Part shown: in pieces, positions 7,653 to 15,540 of the stretch
Layout of the letters: each line of letters begins with the position of its first letter
Position numbering within the stretch: the stretch's first letter is position 1
DNA from: Streptomyces sp. NBC_01314
GTDB lineage: Bacteria > Actinomycetota > Actinomycetes > Streptomycetales > Streptomycetaceae
NCBI RefSeq assembly: GCF_041435215.1
Contig: NZ_CP108394.1
Location: 1,054,001-1,118,000 of the forward strand
Direction of reading: 5' to 3'
Length of the DNA stretch: 64,000 nucleotides
Made by a program: the position numbers and the translations under genes
Notes under the pieces: generated by a model
Seen by the model: the letters and a program-made list of their open reading frames with translations, nothing else
Told to the model about the DNA's origin: nothing
The model's database searches: none

Positions 7653-7723
7653 GGCAACGGCGCGTTCCCCTCCTCACGCCTGGTCCGCCCGTCGCACGAC
7701 TCCATGGCTCCATGACTCCACGC

Positions 7724-7747
7724 GTAGGTGGGCCATGGGCCATCTAC
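7724..7747. promoter_or_regulatory. Probable BlaI-family operator upstream of blaI-like gene
   Basis: Arms GTAGGTGG (7724-7731) and CCATCTAC (7740-7747) match in 7 of 8 positions around an 8-base gap. The GTAG/CTAC ends resemble the stronger inverted repeat at 9918-9952 and the TACA/TGTA-type dyads bound by BlaI/MecI proteins. It lies about 50 bases before the BlaI-like start, which fits autorepression. Confidence 0.5.
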
Positions 7748-7798
7748 TATGCCCTTGCGTATTCACTTACGCGTCGGCGTCGAAAGGGAGTCAGGGCC

Positions 7799-8167
7799 AT
7801 GCGACGGCTGGGGGACCTTGAGGCGGAGATCATGGACCGTCTCTGGACGTGGAACCGTCCGGCGACGGTGCGCGAGGTCGTGGACGATCTCAACATGACC
7901 CGTCCGGTCGCGTACACCACGGTGATGACCGTCACCAACATCCTTTACAACAAGGGCTGGTTGCTGCGGGGCAAGCAGGGTCGCGCCTGGCTGTACTCGC
8001 CGGTGCGCAGCCGTGAGGCGTATGCCGCCGCGCTGATGGAGGACGGCCTGGGAGCGAGCAAGGACCGCCCGGCCGCACTGGTCCACTTCGTCGAGAACAT
8101 GACCGAGGAAGAACAGGCCGCGCTGCGCAAGGCCCTGCGCACCGTGGGACGACAGGCGAAACCGTGA
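7799..8167 (+). CDS. BlaI/MecI/CopY family transcriptional repressor
   Basis: A 122-residue winged-helix repressor starting MRRLGDLEAEIMDRLW, with the HTH in PATVREVVDDLNMTRPVAYTTVMTVTNIL in outline (residues about 20-48) and the C-terminal dimer helices ENMTEEEQAALRKAL. AAGGGAG precedes the ATG. In staphylococci BlaI is cleaved after signalling by the membrane metalloprotease BlaR1; in actinobacteria most BlaI-M56 pairs respond to other envelope or metal signals. It overlaps the next gene by 4 bases (GTGA), so the repressor and protease are translationally coupled. Confidence 0.9.
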   Translation: MRRLGDLEAEIMDRLWTWNRPATVREVVDDLNMTRPVAYTTVMTVTNILYNKGWLLRGKQGRAWLYSPVRSREAYAAALMEDGLGASKDRPAALVHFVENMTEEEQAALRKALRTVGRQAKP

Positions 8168-9075
8168 ACGCCGCGCTCGTGCTCGTCGCCTACACGGCAC
8201 TCGTGGGCTTCGTCGCCCCGCACCTCCTCCTGCGGGCCGACTGGCCGCACCGGGCACCCGCCCTGGCCGTGGCGGTCTGGCACGCCCTCACACTCTCCTT
8301 CGCGCTCGGTGCCGCACTGACCGCGTACCACCTGTTCATGCCCATGGAGCACGCGCACGAGGGACTGCTGGGTCTGCTGCATTCCTGCGGGCTCGACCTC
8401 GGCGTCGGCGGCCCCGATCCCGGCACCGCGGGCCGCCTCGCCGTCTCCCTGCCCGCGGCGTTGGGCATCGCCCTCGCGGGGAGCTTCACCTTCCACGTCG
8501 TGCGAGCCCGTCGAGCGCGCTCCCGGCACCGGGAGGCGGTGGATCTGGTGGGCCGCCGCTCCGCCCGGCTGGGTGCCACCGTCCTGCCGTACGACGTACC
8601 CGCCGCCTACTGCCTGCCCGGCCGCCGACCCAGGATCGTGGTCAGTGACGCTGCCGTACGGGAGCTGACCGCCGAGCAGCTCGCTGCCGTTCTGGAGCAC
8701 GAGCGGGCGCACATCGCCGGCCGCCACCATCTGGCGCTCGCCGCCGCGGCGGCGTTCCATGCGGTCTTTCCCCGTCTCCCCCTGGCCTGCCACGCCCGCG
8801 AACAGACGGCACTCCTGCTGGAGATGGTCGCCGACGACCGTGCGCTGCGCGCCCACTCCGACGGGGCCCTGGCGACCGCGATGTACGAGATGGCGGCGGC
8901 CCGGACCCCGAAGGGCGCGTTCGCCGCGGGTGGCCAGACGGTTCTGATCCGGATGCGGCGGGTGCTCGGACCGCGCAGGGCCGCGCACCCCGCCTTCTGG
9001 GGCTCCATGGCCGCTGCGGCCGCCGGCGTTCCACTGTTGCCGCTGCTGGTCGCCTGTCCCCTCGGCGTCGGCTGA
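8164..9075 (+). CDS. M56 family membrane metallopeptidase (BlaR1-like, no sensor domain)
   Basis: A 303-residue membrane protein. Transmembrane segments lie at about residues 3-22, 34-55, 94-112 and 276-296. The zinc protease motif HExxH is seen as EHERAHIAGRHH (His179, Glu180, His183), with the downstream acidic ligand probably in EMVADDRA (about 222-229). Unlike BlaR1 it has no penicillin-binding sensor domain, so the signal is not obviously a beta-lactam. It should act at the membrane to inactivate the BlaI-like repressor encoded immediately upstream. A His-rich loop in PMEHAHEG may sense metal, which is inference. Confidence 0.88.
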   Translation: MNAALVLVAYTALVGFVAPHLLLRADWPHRAPALAVAVWHALTLSFALGAALTAYHLFMPMEHAHEGLLGLLHSCGLDLGVGGPDPGTAGRLAVSLPAALGIALAGSFTFHVVRARRARSRHREAVDLVGRRSARLGATVLPYDVPAAYCLPGRRPRIVVSDAAVRELTAEQLAAVLEHERAHIAGRHHLALAAAAAFHAVFPRLPLACHAREQTALLLEMVADDRALRAHSDGALATAMYEMAAARTPKGAFAAGGQTVLIRMRRVLGPRRAAHPAFWGSMAAAAAGVPLLPLLVACPLGVG

Positions 9076-9172
9076 CGCATTCGTCCGGGTCGGTGTGGAG
9101 CGACCGCGACCGTGACGACGGAGGTGAATCGGGATTGATGCCAACAGCCGGTTCGTCGAGGGACGTTCACCG

Positions 9173-9874
9173 TCAGGCGGTCATCATCACCAGCATCGTC
9201 GCCATCGAGCCGCCCATGCCGATGTGGCCGGCCAGGCGCGCGTTCGGCGCGGAGAGCATCCCCGGGGTCCGGGTCGCTCGGCGGTGGCGGGCCTTCGGGG
9301 CGGCCGGAGCGGGTGATCCGCCCGAGTCCCGCATCCGCACACGTACGGCGAGAGCCACGAAGACCATGAAGTAGGCGGCCAGGGCCCAGAAGGCCGCGCG
9401 CCACAGGAGTGCCGAGCCCGAGGTGGCGGCGGCTTCGGTCACGCCGTGGGCGCTCACGCCCGCCGTCCCGGCCATGGCCCCGTGTCCGTGCCCGGCAGAG
9501 CCGGCCAAGGCGAGCGTCGGCCCGGATGTGGCGCCGGGCATGGCCAGTGTCATCAGCACCATGGCGGCGCTGCCGATCACCAGATGGGCGGAGTGCCGCA
9601 GATGCCGCGCGCCGCGCCGGGCGGCGTGCCGTACGGAGAGGGCCACGCCCCCGAGGCAGAGCGCCGCGAACACCGCCGCCCACCACATGCCGTACGTCCC
9701 GTAGAGAACCGCCGTCGGAGGCGCGGCCATCACGGCCATCCCTCCGCCCATCACGGCCTCGGCCCCGGCTTCGAACCGGGCCCAGCCGCTGACCAGTGCC
9801 ATGCGCACGAGGTTGCCGATGGCCACCCCCGCACCCAGCACCACCAGCGTCCAGCCAAGAAGGTGTCCCGTCAC
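9173..9874 (-). CDS. DUF5134 multi-pass membrane protein
   Basis: A 233-residue membrane protein with about six hydrophobic segments, Met and His placed inside or near them, and a His/Gly-rich loop (GSAGHGHGAMAG). The pattern matches DUF5134 proteins that occur in Streptomyces beside BlaI-M56 and copper genes. GTG at 9874 is preferred over ATG at 9910 because it follows AAGGGTGG and begins directly before the first membrane segment (TGHLLGWTLVVLGAGVA). A strong 14-bp inverted repeat lies about 45 bases upstream, so it is a likely target of the BlaI-like repressor. The function is unknown; metal handling is inferred. Confidence 0.7.
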   Translation of the reverse strand: MTGHLLGWTLVVLGAGVAIGNLVRMALVSGWARFEAGAEAVMGGGMAVMAAPPTAVLYGTYGMWWAAVFAALCLGGVALSVRHAARRGARHLRHSAHLVIGSAAMVLMTLAMPGATSGPTLALAGSAGHGHGAMAGTAGVSAHGVTEAAATSGSALLWRAAFWALAAYFMVFVALAVRVRMRDSGGSPAPAAPKARHRRATRTPGMLSAPNARLAGHIGMGGSMATMLVMMTA

Positions 9875-9917
9875 GTCGCCACCCTTCGCGGGAACCCGGA
9901 TCCGGCTCACCGCTCGT

Positions 9918-9952
9918 CGACTACTACGTACCTGCTTAGTACGTAGCAGTCG
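9918..9952. promoter_or_regulatory. 14-bp inverted repeat, probable BlaI-type operator
   Basis: Arms 9918-9931 and 9939-9952 match in 13 of 14 positions around a 7-base centre. Each arm contains CTACGTAC or its mirror. It sits between the DUF5134 gene (minus) and the DUF4396 gene (plus) and shares its GTAG/CTAC ends with the repeat upstream of the BlaI-like gene. Confidence 0.6.
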
Positions 9953-10013
9953 AGGATCCGACTCAGAGGGGCGCGCGTGACATCCGGAACGAATGGCCGG
10001 GCAACGCTCGCTA

Positions 10014-10032
10014 TATACCCCCTAGGGGTATA
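10014..10032. promoter_or_regulatory. CsoR-type copper operator
   Basis: TATACCCC-CTA-GGGGTATA is a perfect inverted repeat with 8-base arms. The TATACCCC/GGGGTATA pattern is the one known for actinobacterial copper-sensing CsoR repressors, for example in Streptomyces lividans. It lies 55 bases before the DUF4396 start codon, and its TATACT overlap could be the -10 region. No csoR gene is in the window, so regulation would be in trans. Confidence 0.7.
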
Positions 10033-10087
10033 CTCTTCCGGTGAACCGAGAGCTAGGTCGTCACCGACGAGAATCGGGAGGAAGGGC

Positions 10088-10642
10088 ATGGACCACAGCG
10101 CTCACCACGACGGCACCGCGCACGACCACGCCGCCGGCGAAGACCATCAGGGCCACTCCGGCCATCCCGGCCATCCCGGCCGTGGGACTCCCCACGGTGG
10201 GCACGGCGGCGCGTCCTGGCCCATGGCCGCGAAGGCGACGCTGCACTGCCTGACCGGGTGTGCCATCGGCGAGATCCTCGGCATGGTCATCGGCACCGCC
10301 CTGCGGTGGAGCAACGTACCGACCATGGTTCTGGCCATCACGCTCGCGTTCCTCTTCGGCTACTCGTTCACCCTGTACGCGGTGCGTCGGGCCGGTCTGG
10401 ACTGGAAGAGCGCGATCAAGGTGGCTCTGGCCGCCGACACCGTCTCGATCGCCGTGATGGAACTGGTCGACAACGTGATCATCGCCCTCACGCCGGGCGC
10501 GATGGACGCCCATCTCGACGACGCACTGTTCTGGTCGGCCCTCCTGGGCGGGTTCGCGGTCGCCTTCCTGATCACCACACCGGTGAACAAGTGGATGATC
10601 GGTCGCGGCAGGGGCCACGCCGTCGTCCACGCCTACCACTGA
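10088..10642 (+). CDS. DUF4396 His-rich membrane protein, probably copper-induced
   Basis: A 184-residue protein whose first 45 residues are extremely rich in His (MDHSAHHDGTAHDHAAGEDH, then more HxxH), followed by four hydrophobic segments (about 51-70, 77-96, 106-128, 145-165) with CLTGCAIGE and a conserved acidic MELVDN. This is the DUF4396 layout. The His-rich cytoplasmic or external tail looks metal-binding. The ATG at 10088 follows GGGAGGAAGG and is 37 codons inside the longest frame; the preceding region contains the CsoR-type operator, so it is untranslated. Copper control is supported by that operator; transport or storage function is inferred. Confidence 0.8.
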   Translation: MDHSAHHDGTAHDHAAGEDHQGHSGHPGHPGRGTPHGGHGGASWPMAAKATLHCLTGCAIGEILGMVIGTALRWSNVPTMVLAITLAFLFGYSFTLYAVRRAGLDWKSAIKVALAADTVSIAVMELVDNVIIALTPGAMDAHLDDALFWSALLGGFAVAFLITTPVNKWMIGRGRGHAVVHAYH

Positions 10643-10948
10643 CGTCACATCCGACCCCCGCGACCATCTCAGTGCCCTCCGTGGTGGTGCGCTCCATCGC
10701 TGTGAGGATGTGGAGCGCCGCCGGTCCCGACAGCCGCGGTCACCGTGCGCTGAGAGCCCTCGCGTGCGAACGGGGGCGCCGGCTGTGGGGGCATGCGAAC
10801 GGACGCCTGGTTGTCGGGTTCGCGCGAATGGGGCACCTGGTGTCGCGTCGGTCGGGCGCCACCGTTCACCTCGTCTTCCGTTCCGTACAACCCTTTGTGC
10901 ACCGAGGGGGTCCGTACGAGCGTCTATTTCTCTGACGGGAGCATTACG

Positions 10949-12394
10949 TTGCGCAGACGCACCCTGACCGTGGCCACGACCGCCGCAGCACTCGCCCTTG
11001 CCGTCACCGGGCTCGGTACGCCCGCCGCCGTCGCGGCACCCTCCGGTCTGGCGGACGACTTCAACGGCGACGGCTACCGCGACCTCGCCATCGGCACGCC
11101 CAAGGCGAGCGGTGGCACGGTCACCATCGTCTTCGGCTCCGCCTCCGGCGTCAGCCGGACCCGGTTCGTGAACGTCACCCAGAACACCCCCGGCGTGCCC
11201 GGCACCTCGGAGAGCGTGGACAAGTTCGGCGAGAACGTCACCAGCGGTGACGTGAACCACGACGGCTACGCCGACCTGATCGTCGGCGCGCCCGGCGAGG
11301 AGGTCACCGGCAAGCCGCGCGGCTCGGTGACGATCGTCTGGGGCGGCGCGAAGCCGTTCACCTCCGGCGGCCTCTCGCTCACGGCCCCGAACGCCGAGGC
11401 GGCAGGCTTCGGCGAGGGCGCGGCCTTCGCCGACCTCGACGGGGACGGCAGCCCCCAGCTCGCCGTCGTCGGCAACGACACGTTCTGGTGGTACGGCGAC
11501 GGCGGGCCCACACAGGACGGCGCGCTCGCCCCCGAGGTGGACTTCCTGCCGGACGGCGTCCGGCTGGACGGCATGGTCGCCGGCCACTTCTCCTCCAAGG
11601 ACGGCGGAGACGGCTTCGAGTACATCCTGCACGGCACCCGGTCCGACCCGGACGGCTCCCCGGCCCCCAGCTACGTGGGCGTGCTCCACGGCGGCCACGG
11701 CGACATCGGCTCCCTCCACACGGACCTCAGCGACGACGGGACGACCGGCTCCGCCGCGTGGTGGTCGGCGGCCGTCGCGACGGGCGACATCAACGGCGAC
11801 GGGTACGAAGACCTGGTCACCGCCGACGAGACGGGCGGCGAGGGCGGTTCGTTCGTGGTGCGGTACGGCTCGGCGGCCGGTCTGCCGCTCAAGGGCCGCA
11901 CATACCACCAGGACAGCCCCGGTGTCCCGGGCACCGACGAGGCCGACGACTCGTTCGGCTCGGCGCTCGCCCTGGGTGACGTGACCGGCGACGGCCGCGC
12001 GGACCTGGCGGTCGGCGCTCGGTACGAGGACGTGAACGGCAAGCGCAACGTCGGCGACGTCGTGCTCCTCAAGGGCGGTCCGAACGGCCTGACCACGGTC
12101 GGCGCCCAGTCCTTCCACCAGGCCACGACGGGCGTGCCGGGCGCGGCGGAGGCCGGGGACCACTTCGGCTCCTCGCTCCGCCTGCGCGACATCAACGGCA
12201 ATGGCAAGGCCGATCTGGCGATCGGCGCGTACGGCGAGGATGTGCTGCCGAACGGCTACGACGACGGGGCGGCGTGGGTACTGCGCGGCGCGGCCTCCGG
12301 CCTCACCACGACCTCGGCGACCTCCTTCAACGCGACGGACTTCGGCTACCCGGTGGTGGCGGGCCGGAAGTTCGCGGACGTGTTCGCCCGCTGA
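10949..12394 (+). CDS. Secreted FG-GAP repeat (integrin-alpha-like) protein
   Basis: A 481-residue secreted protein beginning at TTG 10949 (GGGAG eight bases upstream), which gives a clean signal peptide LRRRTLTVATTAAALALAVT ending near AVAAP. The rest is a seven-bladed propeller of FG-GAP repeats with calcium-loop motifs: DFNGDGYRDLAIG, DVNHDGYADLIVG, DLDGDGSPQLAVV, DINGDGYEDLVT, DVTGDGRADLAVG and DINGNGKADLAIG. Such proteins are numerous in Streptomyces; they bind calcium and are presumed to bind carbohydrate or protein ligands outside the cell. There is no attached enzyme domain. It stands alone between the metal island and snapalysin. Confidence 0.88.
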   Translation: MRRRTLTVATTAAALALAVTGLGTPAAVAAPSGLADDFNGDGYRDLAIGTPKASGGTVTIVFGSASGVSRTRFVNVTQNTPGVPGTSESVDKFGENVTSGDVNHDGYADLIVGAPGEEVTGKPRGSVTIVWGGAKPFTSGGLSLTAPNAEAAGFGEGAAFADLDGDGSPQLAVVGNDTFWWYGDGGPTQDGALAPEVDFLPDGVRLDGMVAGHFSSKDGGDGFEYILHGTRSDPDGSPAPSYVGVLHGGHGDIGSLHTDLSDDGTTGSAAWWSAAVATGDINGDGYEDLVTADETGGEGGSFVVRYGSAAGLPLKGRTYHQDSPGVPGTDEADDSFGSALALGDVTGDGRADLAVGARYEDVNGKRNVGDVVLLKGGPNGLTTVGAQSFHQATTGVPGAAEAGDHFGSSLRLRDINGNGKADLAIGAYGEDVLPNGYDDGAAWVLRGAASGLTTTSATSFNATDFGYPVVAGRKFADVFAR

Positions 12395-12555
12395 CCGGAC
12401 GACGAGCCCGGCAGGGGTGGCCGGCGGGCCCGGTGGCATCGGCAGCCGCCGTCTCGACGGCGCCGGTAACCGCCGGGCTCGCCGGCCTCGGTCTGCGTCG
12501 TGTGCGCACCCCGCGGGCGGGCGTTCGACCGTGCAGGTGTGTCCGGCTCTGGCCT

Positions 12556-12580
12556 GCCCGGTGCGAGCAGGGCACCGGGC
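12556..12580. terminator. Hairpin between convergent FG-GAP and snapalysin genes
   Basis: Perfect 9-bp arms (12556-12564 and 12572-12580) with a 7-base loop in the gap between two convergent genes. Confidence 0.6.
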
Positions 12581-12613
12581 GTACGGCCTTCCTCACCTGT
12601 GGTGCGGAACGCG

Positions 12614-13177
12614 TCAGTCGACGATCACCTCGGCGCGCGCCGCCGGGGCCTGCCCGACGAGTACGCCGCCGAAGTTCCCCTCGACCTCCGTCTTCTCCGC
12701 CGCGTTCGGATACGGGTTCGTGCACGCGGTGCCCGCGCTGGAACCCGACATCAGGCTCGAACACGGTCCGGGCTTGCGATCGGGCAGTCCCAGGATGTGC
12801 CCGAGTTCGTGGGCGGAGATACGGATCGTGTTGTAACCCTGGTCTACGGCCTGGCGCCCGATGTAGACGGTCCCGTTGCCCAGGGTGGTGGGCAGGGCAC
12901 GCGGCCAGCCGTTGTCCGCGAGGACCCGTATGTTCGCGCGTTGCCCGGCGGCGGCCGGCCGCAGTTCGACGGCGTCGACACTCTCGTTCCAGATCGCCGC
13001 GCCCCGGTCGACCGCGCTCCTGAACTCCGCCGAGCCGCTGGCGTCGTAGGTGAAGACTCGGGCGGCCAGGGAAACATCAGTCGCGTCGGAGGGAGCGGCC
13101 ACGGCCTGGCCACCCGTCAGGGACAGGGACACCACCAGAGCAGCGGCCAGGCCACCGGTCAGCGTACGAACGTGCAT
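12614..13177 (-). CDS. snpA: Snapalysin (M7 secreted zinc metalloprotease)
   Basis: A 187-residue secreted protease with a signal peptide (MHVRTLTGGLAAALVVSLSL, cleavage after AVAAP near residue 28). The zinc-binding motif is HELGHILGLPD (about 123-133), the HExxHxxGxxD form special to snapalysin, the small Streptomyces neutral protease. A C-terminal Cys pair (CSSLM and ACTNPYP) matches the family disulfide. AAGGAGG precedes the ATG. In several Streptomyces snpA is divergent from a LysR activator gene; none is adjacent here, so regulation must differ or act from elsewhere. Confidence 0.9.
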   Translation of the reverse strand: MHVRTLTGGLAAALVVSLSLTGGQAVAAPSDATDVSLAARVFTYDASGSAEFRSAVDRGAAIWNESVDAVELRPAAAGQRANIRVLADNGWPRALPTTLGNGTVYIGRQAVDQGYNTIRISAHELGHILGLPDRKPGPCSSLMSGSSAGTACTNPYPNAAEKTEVEGNFGGVLVGQAPAARAEVIVD

Positions 13178-13495
13178 GATCGACCTCCTTGTGGGGGAAA
13201 GGGGCAGTCGTGCTCATGACATTATCGGCCCATTGCCCCGTGGGGATGGAGGTGAATCCGCCAATCCGACGTCAGATCGCCCGGCCGGCAGACGCCGATC
13301 TCGCGACCACCGCCACTGCCACCCCGCGCATCTTTGCCGCTCGCCTCTTGAGCATCGTGCTGAACCTGATCGCCGCCGTCCGCCGCGAGCCGGGTATGAC
13401 GCACCAGGCGTTCCCGCACTATCTGATGGCCTGGACCTCGACCGCTTCACCGAGTGCCGGCAGGCCGCACACGAGAAGGTACCGGGACAGGAAAG
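13178..13495. other. Gap with a possible EthD-domain remnant
   Basis: About 320 bases between snapalysin and the ricin-lectin gene. A plus-strand frame at 13351-13425 reads SIVLNLIAAVRREPGMTHQAF, which resembles the start of EthD-type proteins, but the frame degrades directly afterwards and has no ribosome binding site. It may be a gene relic; the match is short and could be chance. Confidence 0.25.
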
Positions 13496-15100
13496 TCATT
13501 GCGTGGCCCCCTCGTCGGTGTTCCAGCGCTGGGACCTGCGGAGCCGGTCCTGCGGGACCGGTTCCAGGAGGATGATCGCGCCCTCGGCCCGGTGAATGGG
13601 TGTCACGGCCACCCCGGGCTGGGCCACGAGGGTGAGAAGGCCGTCGGCCGCCATGTCGTACCGCGCGTCGCCGGACTCCTCCCCGTCCGAGCTCTCCGGA
13701 TCGGTGCACGGCCGCAGGGCGACGGTGCCCTGCGGCTCGGCGGTCAGACACAGTTCGGGGGCCGCCTGGTTCCGCAGCCGTCCCCCTTCCTCCAACAGCC
13801 ACATCTGGGTTGCCGATTCCCCGCACCGCGCCGTCACCGCGGGGGTGCCCACCATCTCCGCCGACGGGCGCAGGTCGAGGCACAGCCCCGTCCTCACATT
13901 GCGCAGGCTCGTGAACGCGGCCTCGCTCGCGCCGGGGGCCGAAGAGACGCCGGGCGAGCGGGGGACGGCCGACGTGGCGGAGGCGGAGGCGGACGGGCTT
14001 TGGGCCGGCCCGGGCACCGAACCACCCACCGCCTCGTGGTCGTTCTCGGTTCCGCTGAGAGCCATGGGGGACGCCGCGACCACCCCGCACAGCACCACCC
14101 CCAAGGCGACCAGCAACGGCCACCGGTGCCGCCGCAGCTCGGGACGGACGCGGTCACCCACGGCCGTCGGCCGGACCTCCGTGTCCACGGGCCGTGGGGC
14201 GGGCTCCCCGCGCACGCGAGCCGACGCGATCGCCCGGCGGGCGGGCCGGGTCGCGAGGTAGTCCGCCGCGCGGAAACCCAGTACGGCCTCCGCGAGCAGC
14301 GCGGGAAGCCGGTCCGGGGACTGGTCGAGCTGATCCACCGCCGCCCCGCAGTAGGCACAGCCGTCGAGGTGTTCCCGCACCTCCGCCATCATCTCGATGG
14401 ATCCTCGGCGGGCGTGCACGTCGATGAGCCGGTTGAGGCGACGGCAGCGCTCGTCGGGCGCGAGGTCGAGGTGGACCCGCACGCACTCGTCGCGCAGCAG
14501 CGTGCGGGCGCGCTCGGGGTTGAGGAGCGAGGGCTCGGCGCCGAGCAGGGGCGCCACCGCCTCGATGTCCTCGGCCTCGACCACGGTGTGCCACAGCAGT
14601 ACCTGAGCACGGTCCGGCAGGTTTCGTAAGGCGCGCAGGAGCAGGCTTCTGGCACCGCTCGCGCGGTCCGTGCCGGACACCGCCCGGCGCGCGTCACTGG
14701 TCGCGCCGACCCGCAGGTCCGGATGGAGGGACGAGCGCCTGTCGTCCGCGTTCCACTCCCGTGTGGCCTCGAGGACCGCCGCCAGCAGCCGCGGCCGCCA
14801 CGGGAAGTCGGCGCCGGCATGCGACGCCGCGTCGCCGTGGATGCTCCGGAACGCCTGCCCGGCCAGCCGCTCCGCGGCACCCCGGCTCGGCTCCGTGCAG
14901 AGCGCCGCGTAGTCCAGGACGGATCTGCCGTGCAGCGTCAGCAGCTCATCGGCCGAAGGCACCGCGTCTTCGCGTTCCGAGCCCGTGGGCTCCGCAAGTT
15001 CGAATTCCATGAACTCGGAACGCTCGAAGACGAAGTCCTCTTCGGGCGTCACGCGCTCTTCTCCGCGAAACGGAGCTTCCACCACGGGAGCACCATCCAT
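13496..15100 (-). CDS. Membrane protein: sigma-like region, zinc-finger, ricin lectin domain
   Basis: A 534-residue protein of unusual architecture. Residues about 45-190 look like a degenerate ECF-sigma region (DELLTLHGRSVLDYAALC to NLPDRAQVLLWHTVVEAEDIEAVAPLLG). Residues about 195-265 contain an anti-sigma-type zinc finger (HLDLAPDERC and REHLDGCAYCGAAV). One membrane segment lies at about 330-348 (WPLLVALGVVLCGVVAAS), then a Ser/Pro/Ala linker, then a ricin-type beta-trefoil (about 395-520, LRNVRTGLCLDLRPSAEM and QMWLLEEGGRLRN). The lectin should face outside and the sigma/anti-sigma part inside. Carbohydrate-sensing control is plausible but inferred. GGGAGGGG precedes the ATG. It is divergent from the wall-lysis operon. 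Confidence 0.78.
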   Translation of the reverse strand: MDGAPVVEAPFRGEERVTPEEDFVFERSEFMEFELAEPTGSEREDAVPSADELLTLHGRSVLDYAALCTEPSRGAAERLAGQAFRSIHGDAASHAGADFPWRPRLLAAVLEATREWNADDRRSSLHPDLRVGATSDARRAVSGTDRASGARSLLLRALRNLPDRAQVLLWHTVVEAEDIEAVAPLLGAEPSLLNPERARTLLRDECVRVHLDLAPDERCRRLNRLIDVHARRGSIEMMAEVREHLDGCAYCGAAVDQLDQSPDRLPALLAEAVLGFRAADYLATRPARRAIASARVRGEPAPRPVDTEVRPTAVGDRVRPELRRHRWPLLVALGVVLCGVVAASPMALSGTENDHEAVGGSVPGPAQSPSASASATSAVPRSPGVSSAPGASEAAFTSLRNVRTGLCLDLRPSAEMVGTPAVTARCGESATQMWLLEEGGRLRNQAAPELCLTAEPQGTVALRPCTDPESSDGEESGDARYDMAADGLLTLVAQPGVAVTPIHRAEGAIILLEPVPQDRLRRSQRWNTDEGATQ

Positions 15101-15540
15101 GAATCCGGTCCCCTCCCTTTCCGTCCGTCGATACGGCCGACCGCGGCTCCGCGCTCAACGCCCGAACCGGATGATCGCGGTCACCCGCATCGATCAGAAG
15201 TACGTGCCGAACGGTTACACGGTTCACCTCGGATGCGTCCGTCACCCGTCGGGCGGCTCGGGCTTCTCTGCCCGACACCCGCTTCCCCGGGCAGACACGA
15301 GGACGCCCCCACGCGAAGCCGTGCATGAAGCGGGGGCATCCTCCGGTCAATGGGCATCGAGTTCCCGCTCCGCCGTCCCCGTCCCAAGCTCGTCCCAGCA
15401 GTGGTCCGTCGCCGCAGGTCACAGGCGCGCCACTGTCCCCGCGTCCCAGCCCGGAGCCAGAGGATCCCGCCTCGGGAGAACCGCTGCCAGCATGACCAGC
15501 GGCCGGGAACGTCCGGCCCTCACAAGAGGGGGAACACCAG
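15101..15540. other. Long divergent intergenic region with one hairpin
   Basis: About 440 bases between the ricin-lectin protein gene and the lysozyme operon, with no convincing gene. It contains a hairpin with 12-base arms (15299-15310 and 15332-15343, 11 of 12 matched, 21-base loop). A short dyad GGCCGG-GAACGT-CCGGCC sits at 15501-15518, just before the lysozyme ribosome binding site. The length suggests a regulated promoter or untranslated leader for the wall-lysis operon; I could not match it to a known riboswitch. Confidence 0.45.

Noticed and set aside
8164..9075. M56 protein considered as a beta-lactam sensor (BlaR1)
   Set aside because: The C-terminal penicillin-binding domain of BlaR1 is absent and no beta-lactamase gene is nearby.
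10061..12439. Very long open frame on the minus strand opposite the DUF4396 and FG-GAP genes
   Set aside because: It is the mirror of GC-rich coding sequence; it has no ribosome site, crosses two real genes with signal peptide and domain evidence, and has biased Val/Arg/Ala composition.
15101..15540. Leader of the lysozyme operon considered as a cyclic-di-AMP (ydaO) riboswitch
   Set aside because: Conserved ydaO core segments could not be found by eye; only simple hairpins are present. A covariance-model search would settle it.
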